Positions 1 through 7,820 of a stretch of 28,083 bases of DNA are shown one piece after another. Numbering within the stretch: position 1 is the first letter of the stretch; every line of letters starts with the position of its first letter. Source of the DNA: CAZLKT01 sp964560205 (GTDB taxonomy: Bacteria > Pseudomonadota > Alphaproteobacteria > Holosporales > Holosporaceae); assembly GCA_964560205.1 (NCBI GenBank), contig CAZLKT010000012.1:1-28083 (forward strand), written 5' to 3'. The position numbers were made by a program, and so were the translations under genes. The notes under the pieces are model-generated. The model did not search any database, was not told where the DNA came from, and saw only the letters and a program-made list of their open reading frames with translations.

Positions 1-51
1 TAAGATATCTTTTATTATTTCCCATTGATCATCTCTTAAATCGTATAACAT
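1..51 (-). CDS. IS5-family transposase, N-terminal 17 residues only
   Basis: Minus-strand translation from the ATG at 51 gives MLYDLRDDQWEIIKDIL. This is the typical opening of IS5/IS427-type transposases (pattern M-x-Y-D-L-x-D-x-Q-W-x-x-I). A GGGAGGG ribosome binding site lies about 4 bases upstream. The gene runs off the left edge, so the DDE catalytic residues cannot be seen. IS427-group transposases are often split over two frames joined by frameshifting; that cannot be judged here. Confidence 0.75.
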   Translation of the reverse strand, partial: MLYDLRDDQWEIIKDIL

Positions 52-78
52 TCTACCCTCCCTTCTTGGTGCTAAAAT

Positions 79-106
79 ATTATAACACAAAAATACTAAA
101 TGTCGA
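79..106 (-). promoter_or_regulatory. Transposase promoter inside the IS end
   Basis: On the minus strand, TCGACA (101-106) and a perfect TATAAT (79-84) are separated by 16 bases, upstream of the transposase RBS and ATG. The -35 box falls inside the presumed terminal inverted repeat, as is common for IS elements. Confidence 0.55.
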
Positions 107-116
107 CACCACCTAG

Positions 117-370
117 TACGTCAAAGTTTTTTCATGTGTTGTCTTTTCAGACGATGAAATCTTCTTTGTAGCTTTGTATTTTTATGTGATGGTTTTTTTT
201 CATATGACAGAGGTATTGATGAGATATTTTTTCCACCTTTTCATTCTTCATATCTGCATAGATCACTCAGCGTAACAGAAAGAAATCCAAGAAGAACATG
301 CATCCGATGCTTATTTTATTATGATGATCTCCTGTAGGTGTTACCACATGAGATATGAAGTGCGGGTACG
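117..370. other. Non-coding stretch between the IS end and the pal terminator
   Basis: About 250 bases with no supported gene, RNA or repeat. The longest minus-strand frames here are a 34-codon frame starting ATGAAGAAT and ending near 132, and an open segment ending in CMFFLDFFLLR. Neither has a clear ribosome binding site or a recognisable family. It may be DNA stranded by the IS insertion. Confidence 0.4.
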
Positions 371-405
371 AAAAAGGGGGTACGCCTAAAAACAGGCATC
401 CCCCC
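371..405 (-). terminator. Rho-independent terminator of pal
   Basis: On the minus strand, GGGGG and AGGC/GCCT arms (376-387 paired with 394-405, a six-base loop, two internal mismatches) are followed by TTTTT (371-375). It lies about 30 bases after the pal stop codon. Confidence 0.7.
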
Positions 406-436
406 ACTTTCTTCTCCATCTCTTAAGGAGTATTAA

Positions 437-1000
437 TTAAGACTCAGTAGATGCCTCATCAGACTCCACAGCCTCCACACGTGCAACAACGGGAGTTGCA
501 CAAGGATCACAAGGATCGACGCATACAACAGCTGCATCTTCCTTTGCATTGGACAAAACAGAGACGGCCACACGATTCTGTGCCCACTCTTTCTCTGTGC
601 TACCTGCGACGATGGGATGTGTCTTTCCCATGGAGCACTCAGTCAAACGATCAGCGCCAACACCAAGGCCGCGTAGGTAACTGGAAGCAGCATTTGCTCT
701 TCTTTCACCTAGACCAATGTTGTACTCCACCGTACCACGCTCGTCACAGAAACCTGCAACTTTCACAGTTACCTGGGGATTCTTCTGGAGCCACTCAGCT
801 TGTTTTTCCAAAGTTGCTTTTCCTTCTGGGCATATGCAGTGCTTGTCGAAATCGAAAAACACTCTGTCCCCTGCAACCTCACAGAACTCACGGACACTTC
901 CTGGGCATCCCAAAGAAACTTCCGCAACTTCTGGGGCATCGCATGAACAGCCAGAAAGAAGTGCGCCAAAAGCAAGCGCCGTTAAGATTTTACGAGTCAT
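437..1000 (-). CDS. pal: Peptidoglycan-associated lipoprotein Pal, Cys-rich with a C-terminal tail
   Basis: Outer-membrane lipoprotein that binds peptidoglycan and, with Tol proteins, couples the outer membrane to the cell wall during division. The signal peptide ends in a lipobox (LLSGC, lipidated Cys18). An OmpA-like domain covers about residues 45-150. Its GFCDERGT-x-x-YN-x6-R pattern places the peptidoglycan-binding pair at D86 and R101, the spacing known for OmpA/Pal, and the domain closes with WAQNRVAV. An AAGG ribosome binding site precedes the ATG. Two oddities: eleven cysteines (18, 20, 32, 40, 55, 57, 85, 122, 160, 164, 167), and a tail of about 35 residues after the OmpA domain with a C-x3-C-x2-C cluster. 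tolB and cpoB are not adjacent; the gene sits alone next to an IS. Identity is firm; the role of the tail is unknown. Confidence 0.93.
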   Translation of the reverse strand: MTRKILTALAFGALLSGCSCDAPEVAEVSLGCPGSVREFCEVAGDRVFFDFDKHCICPEGKATLEKQAEWLQKNPQVTVKVAGFCDERGTVEYNIGLGERRANAASSYLRGLGVGADRLTECSMGKTHPIVAGSTEKEWAQNRVAVSVLSNAKEDAAVVCVDPCDPCATPVVARVEAVESDEASTES

Positions 1001-1056
1001 AAAAAACCCTTCCTTTTTTCCTGTTTTTTTAAACTTACACCAGTCTATACTAAAAA

Positions 1057-1084
1057 ATTATAAAAAAAAATACCCTAATGAAAA
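1057..1084 (-). promoter_or_regulatory. Candidate pal promoter
   Basis: A perfect TATAAT (1057-1062 on the minus strand) is preceded by a weak -35 (TTTTCA, 1079-1084) at 16 bases. It lies about 57 bases upstream of the pal ATG. The surrounding A/T richness makes chance matches easy. Confidence 0.4.
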
Positions 1085-1122
1085 ATTCTGAAAAAAATTG
1101 CTGGAAAACAAGGGGAAAATGG

Positions 1123-2958
1123 TTACAAAACATGGGGGATTTTTTTTTGTGATGTTCCGGGCATGGAAGAAAAATTGTGGGACAATATTTTCACGAGAGT
1201 CGTGGTGTTATACACAAGAAGTTCTTCGTAGGTGCTGATGTTAGGAGGGAGGAGGGTATCTGCATATAAAAGTCCACCGAAGGGGACACCCATGTCGTGG
1301 GCGAGGGTCTCTGCAAAGTCTATACGAACGCCATGGCTTACAAACACTCCTGAAAATTTCCCACCACCGGCATGTTCTATAAGCTCTATAAAATTTTTAG
1401 GGGCCATTCCATCCATGGCATGGGAGAAAACTCCATGAATGTCTATGCTGTAAGCTTTGCTGTAGTATCTGAAAGCATCATGACCTAAAACCATAATTTT
1501 TGTGTCAGCAAAAGGGCCCATGGATGTGAGAATCCATTGATGAAGGGTGGCGAGCTTTTTATCATATGCTGCAAAACGTTTTTCCAATTCTTGCTTATGC
1601 TGAGGGAGGTGGCGCATGAGATGCTCTTTAATAGTATGAAGACAAATACGTGCTAGAGAGACATCGTGCCACACATGGGGGTCAGGTTCATTATTTTTAT
1701 AAATGAGATGATGGTGCTGAAGAGATGAGGTGACGGTTACTGCTCGTTGAGAGCTTTTAGAGGCGGTGAGAAGGGGGGTGATCCATTTATCAAATCCAAG
1801 CCCATGAAGAAAAATAATATCTGCTCTTTCCACTGTTATTCTATCTTGTGGTGAAGGATGATAATCATGGAGGTCCCCCTGGCTGCCTATGAAGGATGTG
1901 ACCTCCACGTGCTCTCCACCGATTTGTTGGACCCAGTCCTGAAGGATGGAGGAAGTGACCATGATTTTTAATGGTTTTTTTGCTGTTATGGCATCGTGTG
2001 CTCCTAAGAACACGAAAAGGATACAGAGCATTTTATGTGATGTGATGGCGTATTTTTTTCTCGTGGTGATGCGGATCTCTCTCCACAAAAATGTGACTAT
2101 ATAGATAATGCCTAAAATCACAATAATGGATGGACCAGATGCACATCCCCATACATAGGAAATGAAGAGGCCTCCGAAACTTCCAAGTATACCAATGAGG
2201 CTCGCCCCGCAGCACATGACCAAAAGTCTCTGGCTCATAAGGCGCATGGTAAGAGCGGGAAGCACCAAAAGCCCCAAAGACATCATGGCACCAAAAGCCT
2301 GAAAAGCTGCCACCAGGTTGATGGTGAGCATACCCAAAAATATCATGCGCATAAGGGATTTTTTTCCACCCATTCCGTGGAAAAAATGTCCATCAAAACA
2401 TTCTATGACAAGGGCATGATACCATATTCCACAAAAAAGGAGAGTAGCGATGCATGAGATGCTCATGAGCAACAAGGAATCAGACGAAATGGCTAAAACA
2501 GATCCAAAAAGTACATGGAGTAAATCAATGTGGTGGTTATAGTGGGATAAGAATGTCACCCCCAGAGCCATGGAAAAGAGATAAAATCCAGCAAGGGCGC
2601 TGTCTTCCGCAAGCCATTCTCTTCGTGCCGCAAAGGTTGATGCAATGCCAATGGTAATGCCGGCCACAATGCCCCCAATACTGAGGGCCCATATGGAATA
2701 GCCTCCTATCAAGAACCCCACCGCCATTCCAGGTAAAAGCCCGTGAGAGAGGGCATCCCCCACAAGAATCATGCGCCGTAATACCAAAAAAACCCCTAAG
2801 GGCCCGCAAGAAAGGGACAACAATATACACCCGAAAAGAGCACGCTCCATAAATGGATATGTCAAGAATGGAAAAAAGAGAGAAGACAGAAAATCCACAA
2901 AGAGAAAAGGAACAGGACAGCATCCGGATACTATGTTCCCTCTCTCAAAAAAATTCAA
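1123..2958 (-). CDS. Fused metal-ion ABC transporter permease and substrate-binding protein (ZnuB/TroC + TroA-like)
   Basis: One 611-codon reading frame holds two normally separate subunits of a zinc/manganese importer. Residues about 21-300 are an ABC-3 family permease (GVFLVLRRMILVGDALSHGLLPG, then repeated hydrophobic segments to about 291). Residues about 310-595 are a cluster A-I periplasmic metal-binding protein. Likely ligands are H367 (DYHPSP), H428 (DPHVWHD), H493 (GHDAFRYY) and D567 (YADTL), the H-H-H-D set known from TroA-like proteins; the metal cannot be decided from this. A hydrophobic stretch at 310-322 joins the parts and could be a relic signal peptide now serving as a membrane anchor. 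The start is uncertain: TTG at 2958, GTG at residue 21 (2898, closest to the usual family N-terminus) or ATG at residue 37. No ATPase gene is adjacent. The upstream kinase ends 40 bases away on the same strand. Confidence 0.88.
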   Translation of the reverse strand: MNFFERGNIVSGCCPVPFLFVDFLSSLFFPFLTYPFMERALFGCILLSLSCGPLGVFLVLRRMILVGDALSHGLLPGMAVGFLIGGYSIWALSIGGIVAGITIGIASTFAARREWLAEDSALAGFYLFSMALGVTFLSHYNHHIDLLHVLFGSVLAISSDSLLLMSISCIATLLFCGIWYHALVIECFDGHFFHGMGGKKSLMRMIFLGMLTINLVAAFQAFGAMMSLGLLVLPALTMRLMSQRLLVMCCGASLIGILGSFGGLFISYVWGCASGPSIIVILGIIYIVTFLWREIRITTRKKYAITSHKMLCILFVFLGAHDAITAKKPLKIMVTSSILQDWVQQIGGEHVEVTSFIGSQGDLHDYHPSPQDRITVERADIIFLHGLGFDKWITPLLTASKSSQRAVTVTSSLQHHHLIYKNNEPDPHVWHDVSLARICLHTIKEHLMRHLPQHKQELEKRFAAYDKKLATLHQWILTSMGPFADTKIMVLGHDAFRYYSKAYSIDIHGVFSHAMDGMAPKNFIELIEHAGGGKFSGVFVSHGVRIDFAETLAHDMGVPFGGLLYADTLLPPNISTYEELLVYNTTTLVKILSHNFSSMPGTSQKKIPHVL

Positions 2959-2998
2959 CCCATTTCATGGAGATATGGATGAAGATTTTTTGGTTTTC

Positions 2999-5266
2999 TC
3001 AGGGGAAAAACTTCTCGATGGCCACAATCAATTCCTTGAGAGCAAAGGGTTTTTGCAAAAAATGTGCATCGTGTAAAATGTTGGGAAGCTGAGCACGAAT
3101 TTCTTCTTCCGGGTATCCAGAAACAAAAAGTACCCGAACTGTCGGGTTGTTTTTATGAATTTCAGCAGCCAATGTTGGGCCGTCCATGCCTGGCATCATC
3201 ACATCTGTTACCACCACTCGAATGGAAGCATTATTTTTTAAAAATCGTAAAGCTTGTGGTCCATCTCGTGCTTCGATGACGTCATGGCCATGCTCTCGCA
3301 ATGCTCGTGAGGCAAAGAGGCGAATGGGATCCTCATCCTCCACCAATAAAATGGCAGTTTTCATGTCATGAGCGTCCTCATGGGTTTCCATGTATGCCGT
3401 TTGTTCTGATGTAACCGCTCCTTTATGCTGTGGGAAAAAAAGAGAAATGGAGGTTCCTTCTCCTATTTCTGTCTTTAAAGTAATGCCCCCGTGAAATTGC
3501 TGCATAAGTTGATAGGTATTGGAAAGCCCCAGTCCTGTTCCTTTACCGGGAGCTTTTGTGGAAAAAAATGCATCAAACACATGGGGGAGATACTCTTGAG
3601 GGATACCTTGGCCATTATCTTCAATGGTTACCACCACGTAATTCTTCGGCGGTAGTGTTCCTTTTATAACAGGGATTTTGCTTTTTGCGTGGAGAGTATG
3701 AATGTGGAATGTCAGGGTCCCCCCCATATTTTTGTTTTTTTCTGTGATGGCATCTCTGGCATTAATGGCAAGATTAAGAAAGAGCTGCTCCAGCTGATTT
3801 TTGTCCACATAAATGGGCGGAATGTTCTCTTTTTGCTGTACGGTGAGTAAAATTTTTGGTCCAATCATACGCGTGATAAGCGGTGTGAGATCATGAATGC
3901 ATTGTGTGACGTCAATGACACTGAGGGCCGGAAGAGAAGATTTTGAAAAGCTGAGAAGATTTTGGATAAGCTTCATGGCGCGCACGGAGCTTTCTTTGAT
4001 TTGCACAATATCTTTAAAAGAGCTTTCCTGAGGGGAGTGTTTTTTAATGAGGAGATCACAAAATCCCATAATAACGGTGAGCATGTTATTAAAGTCGTGA
4101 ATGATGCCGCTTGTAAGCTGACCCAAGAGATGCATTTTTGGTTCTTCCTTGTCTTTTGTGTTGAAAATGGTGGGAGAAAAAATAACGCAAAATTGTCCCC
4201 TGGTATGTTGTGAGGGAGCAATGTATTGCACAAATGCTGAGACATGTTCTCCGCCCAAAAGTCGCACATGAATGGAGGATGAGAGATGCTCCAGAGGGTT
4301 TTTTCGTATTCTTTTTAAATCCTTTCCAAAAGAAGAACAGTCTTCTGTGCTGACCCAGGAAATAAGAGGAATGGGAAGATTTTTTTGAGGAGAGAAATTT
4401 TTGTAAAACACTTCATTATAATGTTCAATATTGCCTTGTTCATCAAGAATAAGGAGAGGAAGGGGGAGGTTCTGTACAAGGGGGTCACTGGTCCAAGAAT
4501 GGATGTTTTGATAAAAAGTTGATGGGAGAAAAGAAAGGATCCACAAGCTATTTTCTGGGAGAAGGGAGATATAAAAAATTTTGCTTACCACATCTTCGCC
4601 TCGGTTGTTTTTCAGTATGTGATCTTCCTCCGGAGAAAGAGCAAAAACATTTGGCTCACTATAGAAGAATGATCGTATGTTTTTTCCCACGAGTGTCCGC
4701 GCAGAATATCCAAGCCAATGGACAAAAGCATCATTTGCAAAAAGGATTGTGCCATCTTTATCTATGACGAGGTTTGGGTAAGGATAGGGGTGGAGAATTT
4801 TCTCCATAGTATAGAAAAATACACCTGTGTTTTGAGCCTCCAGTACCCAAAAAGCCCATGCCTTCCATGTAAGATGTTTTTGGCAGAAAAATGATACTGT
4901 ATCGTCGCTTTCTATTGGTATAAAGGAGCTTTGGGACTGTATGCCTTCTTCCTTGGAAGTGAGGTCTTGTATTCGTGTTATGGTGGAAAAAATACGTGGA
5001 TATCCATAGGGAACCATGCCAAAAATAATCTCACCGCTTTTTTTTGTGAAAAACCATGCAGCAGAAAAAGAAGACTCCCCCATGAGGGCGTGTAAAATTT
5101 CTCCGCTGAACCATATGATAAAAATCCCCATGACATAAGTAATTCCCATAACGGGCCAAGAATAAAAAAAGCATGATACGCAGAAAATAAAAGAAAAAAT
5201 ACAAATTATCTTTCTAAAAAAAGAAGAAAGTACATATACTCGCATTTTATATTGCCATGAAATCAT
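2999..5266 (-). CDS. cckA: Hybrid sensor histidine kinase of the CckA type
   Basis: Membrane hybrid kinase. In Alphaproteobacteria CckA feeds phosphate through ChpT to the cell-cycle regulator CtrA; neither partner is in this window. Counting from the ATG at 5266 (755 residues): two close membrane segments at about 20-53, two PAS-like regions (about 165-195 and 269-292), the dimerisation/phosphoacceptor helix IIHDFNNMLTVIMGFCDLL with H390, an ATPase domain with N502 (NLAINARDA), D550-x-G552 and GKGTGLGLS, and a C-terminal receiver with D688 (VVTDVMMPGMDG) and K739 (QKPF). HDFNN and the C-terminal receiver are the CckA hallmarks. I prefer 5266 because AAGGA lies a few bases before it; an in-frame TTG at 5305 has no ribosome binding site. 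radC ends 62 bases upstream. All catalytic residues are present. Confidence 0.85.
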   Translation of the reverse strand: MISWQYKMRVYVLSSFFRKIICIFSFIFCVSCFFYSWPVMGITYVMGIFIIWFSGEILHALMGESSFSAAWFFTKKSGEIIFGMVPYGYPRIFSTITRIQDLTSKEEGIQSQSSFIPIESDDTVSFFCQKHLTWKAWAFWVLEAQNTGVFFYTMEKILHPYPYPNLVIDKDGTILFANDAFVHWLGYSARTLVGKNIRSFFYSEPNVFALSPEEDHILKNNRGEDVVSKIFYISLLPENSLWILSFLPSTFYQNIHSWTSDPLVQNLPLPLLILDEQGNIEHYNEVFYKNFSPQKNLPIPLISWVSTEDCSSFGKDLKRIRKNPLEHLSSSIHVRLLGGEHVSAFVQYIAPSQHTRGQFCVIFSPTIFNTKDKEEPKMHLLGQLTSGIIHDFNNMLTVIMGFCDLLIKKHSPQESSFKDIVQIKESSVRAMKLIQNLLSFSKSSLPALSVIDVTQCIHDLTPLITRMIGPKILLTVQQKENIPPIYVDKNQLEQLFLNLAINARDAITEKNKNMGGTLTFHIHTLHAKSKIPVIKGTLPPKNYVVVTIEDNGQGIPQEYLPHVFDAFFSTKAPGKGTGLGLSNTYQLMQQFHGGITLKTEIGEGTSISLFFPQHKGAVTSEQTAYMETHEDAHDMKTAILLVEDEDPIRLFASRALREHGHDVIEARDGPQALRFLKNNASIRVVVTDVMMPGMDGPTLAAEIHKNNPTVRVLFVSGYPEEEIRAQLPNILHDAHFLQKPFALKELIVAIEKFFP

Positions 5267-5291
5267 ATCATCCTTAGTATACTCGCATTTT
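5235..5291. repeat. Two copies of a 14-bp direct repeat flanking the cckA start
   Basis: TATACTCGCATTTT occurs at 5235-5248 (inside the first codons) and at 5278-5291 (overlapping the candidate promoter), with a 43-base period. Both are exact matches. Confidence 0.6.
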
Positions 5292-5305
5292 TTGAAGAGG
5301 AGCAA
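5276..5305 (-). promoter_or_regulatory. Candidate promoter directly in front of cckA
   Basis: TTGCTC (5300-5305) and TATACT (5276-5281) on the minus strand are 18 bases apart. The -10 box ends only nine bases before the chosen ATG, so a transcript from here would have almost no leader. Read-through from radC is the alternative. Confidence 0.4.
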
Positions 5306-5328
5306 TATAAAGCGACATGTGACGCCTG

Positions 5329-6009
5329 CTATAATAAGCCGTCCTCGCGAAAGGAAAAATATCCGTGTTTTCCAATAATCAGGTGATCCAAGATTTTAAT
5401 GCTAAAGGGGGAGAAGCTTTCTCGCAAATGATGCGTAAGCGTGATGTCAGAGGGAGATGGTGTGGGGTCTCCTGATGGATGATTGTGCACCATAAGGATT
5501 CCCGTGGCATTCAGCTCAAGGGCTCGTTTTAAAAGCTCTCGTGGGTATACGGAAATGTTATCCAGCGTCCCTGATGCATGCATTTCCTCCTGGATTAAGT
5601 AATACTTCTTATCTACGAAAAAAAGCCTCAGTTCCTCCACGGTTTTGTGGGCCATGGTGGCGGAGCAGTATTCTTTGAGTTTGTGGGTGTTGTTTAAGAG
5701 GGGGGCGTCCAGAATTTCCTCCAAAAGAAGGCGACGGTTTGTTTCACGAATACAGCAAAAGGCATAATATGCTTTTTCAGCTTTATTTTTTTGAAGCAGG
5801 GAGAGGGGGGCATGAAGGACGGCTGCCAGGGATCCCATGGTGGACAGAAGGTCTTTTGCTAACTCCTTTGTATCTCGACGAGGGAAAACCCAGTAGAGAA
5901 TAAGCTCTAAAAGCTCGTAGTCCGGCACCATACTTGGATCCTTTATAAAGCGTTGTTTGAGACGTTTTCTATGGCCAGCATGGGGAGGAGGGGTGCCTTT
6001 GGATGGCAT
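5329..6009 (-). CDS. radC: RadC family protein (UPF0758, JAB1/MPN domain)
   Basis: 226 residues from the ATG at 6009, which follows a GGGGGGA purine run about seven bases upstream. A helix-hairpin-helix-like N-terminal half (GHRKRLKQRF, YELLELILYW) is followed by an MPN domain with the metal-binding JAMM pattern H175-N-H177-P-S-G and S187-D188, and a candidate glutamate at 125/126. The family was once linked to DNA repair, but its biochemical role is unsettled. The frame stays open upstream to 6123, but that overlaps the end of map and lacks family similarity, so I rejected it. The start is 17 bases after the map stop, consistent with an sfsA-map-radC operon. Confidence 0.92.
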   Translation of the reverse strand: MPSKGTPPPHAGHRKRLKQRFIKDPSMVPDYELLELILYWVFPRRDTKELAKDLLSTMGSLAAVLHAPLSLLQKNKAEKAYYAFCCIRETNRRLLLEEILDAPLLNNTHKLKEYCSATMAHKTVEELRLFFVDKKYYLIQEEMHASGTLDNISVYPRELLKRALELNATGILMVHNHPSGDPTPSPSDITLTHHLRESFSPFSIKILDHLIIGKHGYFSFREDGLL

Positions 6010-6026
6010 GATATGTCCCCCCTTTC

Positions 6027-6791
6027 CTACGAAACTGTGAAAATTTCGCAGCCATGGGCGGTGACACCAATGGTATGTTCGTATTGTGCGGAAAGTTTTC
6101 CATCCCGTGTAACAGCCGTCCACTCATCCTTTAAAATCCGCACATCTGCTTTACCTACGTTGACCATGGGCTCTATGGTAAAGAACATCCCCTCTTCTAT
6201 GAGGGGACCCGTGCCCGGTTTCCCGAAGTGCAGTACCTCAGGAGGACCATGAAAAATTCTTCCAATACCATGGCCACAAAAATCTCGTACAACAGAAAAA
6301 TAATTGGACTCCACCCATTTTTGAATAACATGTCCAATATCGCCAAAGTGATTGCCAGGCTTGACAACGCTGATCCCCTTGTGAAGGGCTTCATGGGTAA
6401 CATGCAGCAAATGTTGAGCCTGGGTGTGTGTTTTTTCCACAACAAACATGCGGCTGGTGTCCCCATACCACCCATCCAGAATAACGGTGACGTCAATATT
6501 GAGAATATCTCCCTTATGCAAAATATAGGGGCCCGGGATTCCATGACACACCACGTGATTGGGGGAGGTACAAATGGATTTAGGGTACCCCTTATAGCCA
6601 AGAGGGGCAGGAATGGCGCCATGGTCGCAGATAAAGGTGTGGCACAAGGTGTCAAGCTTTTCCGTGGACACGCCCTCTCGTACAAAGGGTCCAATAAAAT
6701 CAAGCACCATGGAGGCCAACTTTCCCGCCTTCCTCATGCCACTCCATGCATCAGGTGTTTTATATATGGGAATGTTGGAGGATTGATACAT
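6027..6791 (-). CDS. map: Methionine aminopeptidase, type I
   Basis: Cytoplasmic dimetal protease that removes the initiator methionine from nascent proteins. The 254-residue length fits the family. The metal ligands are visible: D100 (NIDVTV), D111 (GDTSRMF), H174 (CGHGIGRIFH), E207 (FTIEPM) and E238 (QYEHTI). The substrate-facing histidine is H83 (VCHGIP). AAAGGA lies upstream of the ATG. It starts 14 bases after the sfsA stop and ends 17 bases before radC, so the three genes are probably one transcript. Nothing is missing. Confidence 0.96.
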   Translation of the reverse strand: MYQSSNIPIYKTPDAWSGMRKAGKLASMVLDFIGPFVREGVSTEKLDTLCHTFICDHGAIPAPLGYKGYPKSICTSPNHVVCHGIPGPYILHKGDILNIDVTVILDGWYGDTSRMFVVEKTHTQAQHLLHVTHEALHKGISVVKPGNHFGDIGHVIQKWVESNYFSVVRDFCGHGIGRIFHGPPEVLHFGKPGTGPLIEEGMFFTIEPMVNVGKADVRILKDEWTAVTRDGKLSAQYEHTIGVTAHGCEIFTVS

Positions 6792-6805
6792 GCTGGGGGT
6801 CCTTT

Positions 6806-7513
6806 CTAAGAAAAACAGGGCTCATCCACGGGAACGGAGCGGTGTAAAGTAATATGTGTGGGGGATATGGTGCAGGTATAGGCTATAAAGACAACTCCTG
6901 CTTTTTGTGCTTCTATGAATGCTTTTCCATATGCGTCATCAAGGAACCCAGCCGCAGAGAATGCTGTGCAATGCTCTCGTTGTATCACATAAAGCAAAAA
7001 ACTTTGCTCTCCTTTGGCAGCCAATGCTGCAAGGGCATGCAAATGTCGTGTTCCCCGCTCTGTCACGCAATCAGGGAAAAAAGCCTTTTTCCCTCGCATA
7101 AGATGGACATTTTTGATCTCACAATAGGCGTGATCCCCATTCTCCTTGCGCAGCATAAAGTCCAGGCGTGCGTTCTTCACCACTACTTCTGCCTTATATT
7201 CTTTATAGGAAGCCAACTCGGGGATCTTTCCTTTTTGAAAAGCCTCCTTAAAAAGAAGCGGGGGGGTTTGTGTATTGACCCCAATATATTCGCCGTCTTT
7301 CTCTATCATCTCCCATGAATAGGGATACTTCCGTGTATCAGATTTTTTATGGGATACCCACACCCGCGTGCCCGGCTCTGTCAAGCCCACCATTGCCCCC
7401 GTGTTGGCACAGTGGGCTGTGATGTGCTGGCCCGAATCCAACATAATGTCCGCAAGAAAACGCTTGTAGCGTCTTTCCAGTGTTCCTGGCTCAAGGGCAG
7501 GGGAAAAATCCAT
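6806..7513 (-). CDS. sfsA: SfsA family protein
   Basis: 235 residues, matching the SfsA family: HCANTGAMVGL, then SHKKSDTRKYPYSWEMI, then the nuclease-like core RLDFML with D118 and CEIKNV with E132-x-K134, a PD-(D/E)XK arrangement, and CVTERGTRHL. E. coli SfsA was described as a stimulator of sugar fermentation genes that binds DNA; the true activity is unclear. It heads the sfsA-map-radC cluster. The ATG at 7513 lacks a convincing ribosome binding site, so the start is less certain than the identity. The large gene to the right runs the opposite way. Confidence 0.92.
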   Translation of the reverse strand: MDFSPALEPGTLERRYKRFLADIMLDSGQHITAHCANTGAMVGLTEPGTRVWVSHKKSDTRKYPYSWEMIEKDGEYIGVNTQTPPLLFKEAFQKGKIPELASYKEYKAEVVVKNARLDFMLRKENGDHAYCEIKNVHLMRGKKAFFPDCVTERGTRHLHALAALAAKGEQSFLLYVIQREHCTAFSAAGFLDDAYGKAFIEAQKAGVVFIAYTCTISPTHITLHRSVPVDEPCFS

Positions 7514-7820
7514 ACGAAAAGAGAGTCATTGCATACACTCCCCCACTGTATCACAGAGATGAATCGCATGGAAGATGTGGCATATATGCTCAGAGAAAAG
7601 CTTTTATGAGGAGAAATTTTTTTAATAGTTTGTATAATAAGGAAAAATCATTCTTTTCATTTTTTTTGAGAAAAAACCGTTTTCTTTCGATTGGAATCTT
7701 GTCAATGAAATCATAAAAATAAGCATCTTTTTTATCATTTTTGATTTATAATTAATTTCCGGTTGATTTTTTTTGTTACATGAGCGACAATAGGCGAAAG
7801 GGTAATAAAAGGTGAATGAT
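7514..7820. other. Divergent intergenic region between sfsA and the giant gene
   Basis: About 300 bases, AT-rich to the right. On the plus strand there are two TATAAT boxes (7633-7638 and 7747-7752), neither with a good -35, so either could start transcription of the large gene. A plus-strand ATG at 7606 opens a 36-codon frame rich in Phe that ends at 7716; it has no family signature and I do not call it a gene. No terminator hairpin is visible. Confidence 0.35.

Larger units (their letters stand above)
1..112 (-). mobile_element. End of an IS5-superfamily (IS427-like) insertion sequence, cut by the window edge
   Basis: A truncated transposase gene lies at 1-51 (minus), preceded by a strong ribosome binding site and a promoter. 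The outer boundary appears to be near 112, because a CTAG follows at 113-116, and CTAG/TA is a common target for IS427-group elements. The presumed inverted-repeat end, read inward on the minus strand, begins GTGGTGTCGACATTTAG. The other end is outside the window, so the inverted repeat and target duplication cannot be confirmed. Confidence 0.7.

Noticed and set aside
132..360. Minus-strand frames of about 25-34 codons between the IS and pal, one ending CMFFLDFFLLR
   Set aside because: No ribosome binding site, no recognisable family and lengths expected by chance.
451..1002. Long open frame on the plus strand opposite pal
   Set aside because: Pal on the minus strand has lipobox, OmpA motifs, a ribosome binding site and a terminator; the opposite frame is a His/Gln/Pro-rich shadow with no family features.
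2033..2075. Separate gene for the metal-binding protein starting at the internal ATG near residue 310
   Set aside because: A signal-peptide-like stretch is present, but there is no ribosome binding site and the frame is continuous from the permease, so a fusion is the simpler reading. An internal start cannot be excluded.
6010..6123. N-terminal extension of radC by 38 codons
   Set aside because: It overlaps the end of map, shows no RadC similarity, and the ATG at 6009 has a purine-rich ribosome binding site and family-typical N-terminus.
7606..7716. 36-codon plus-strand frame upstream of the giant gene
   Set aside because: Low-complexity Phe/Asn/Lys composition in AT-rich promoter DNA, no homology signal.
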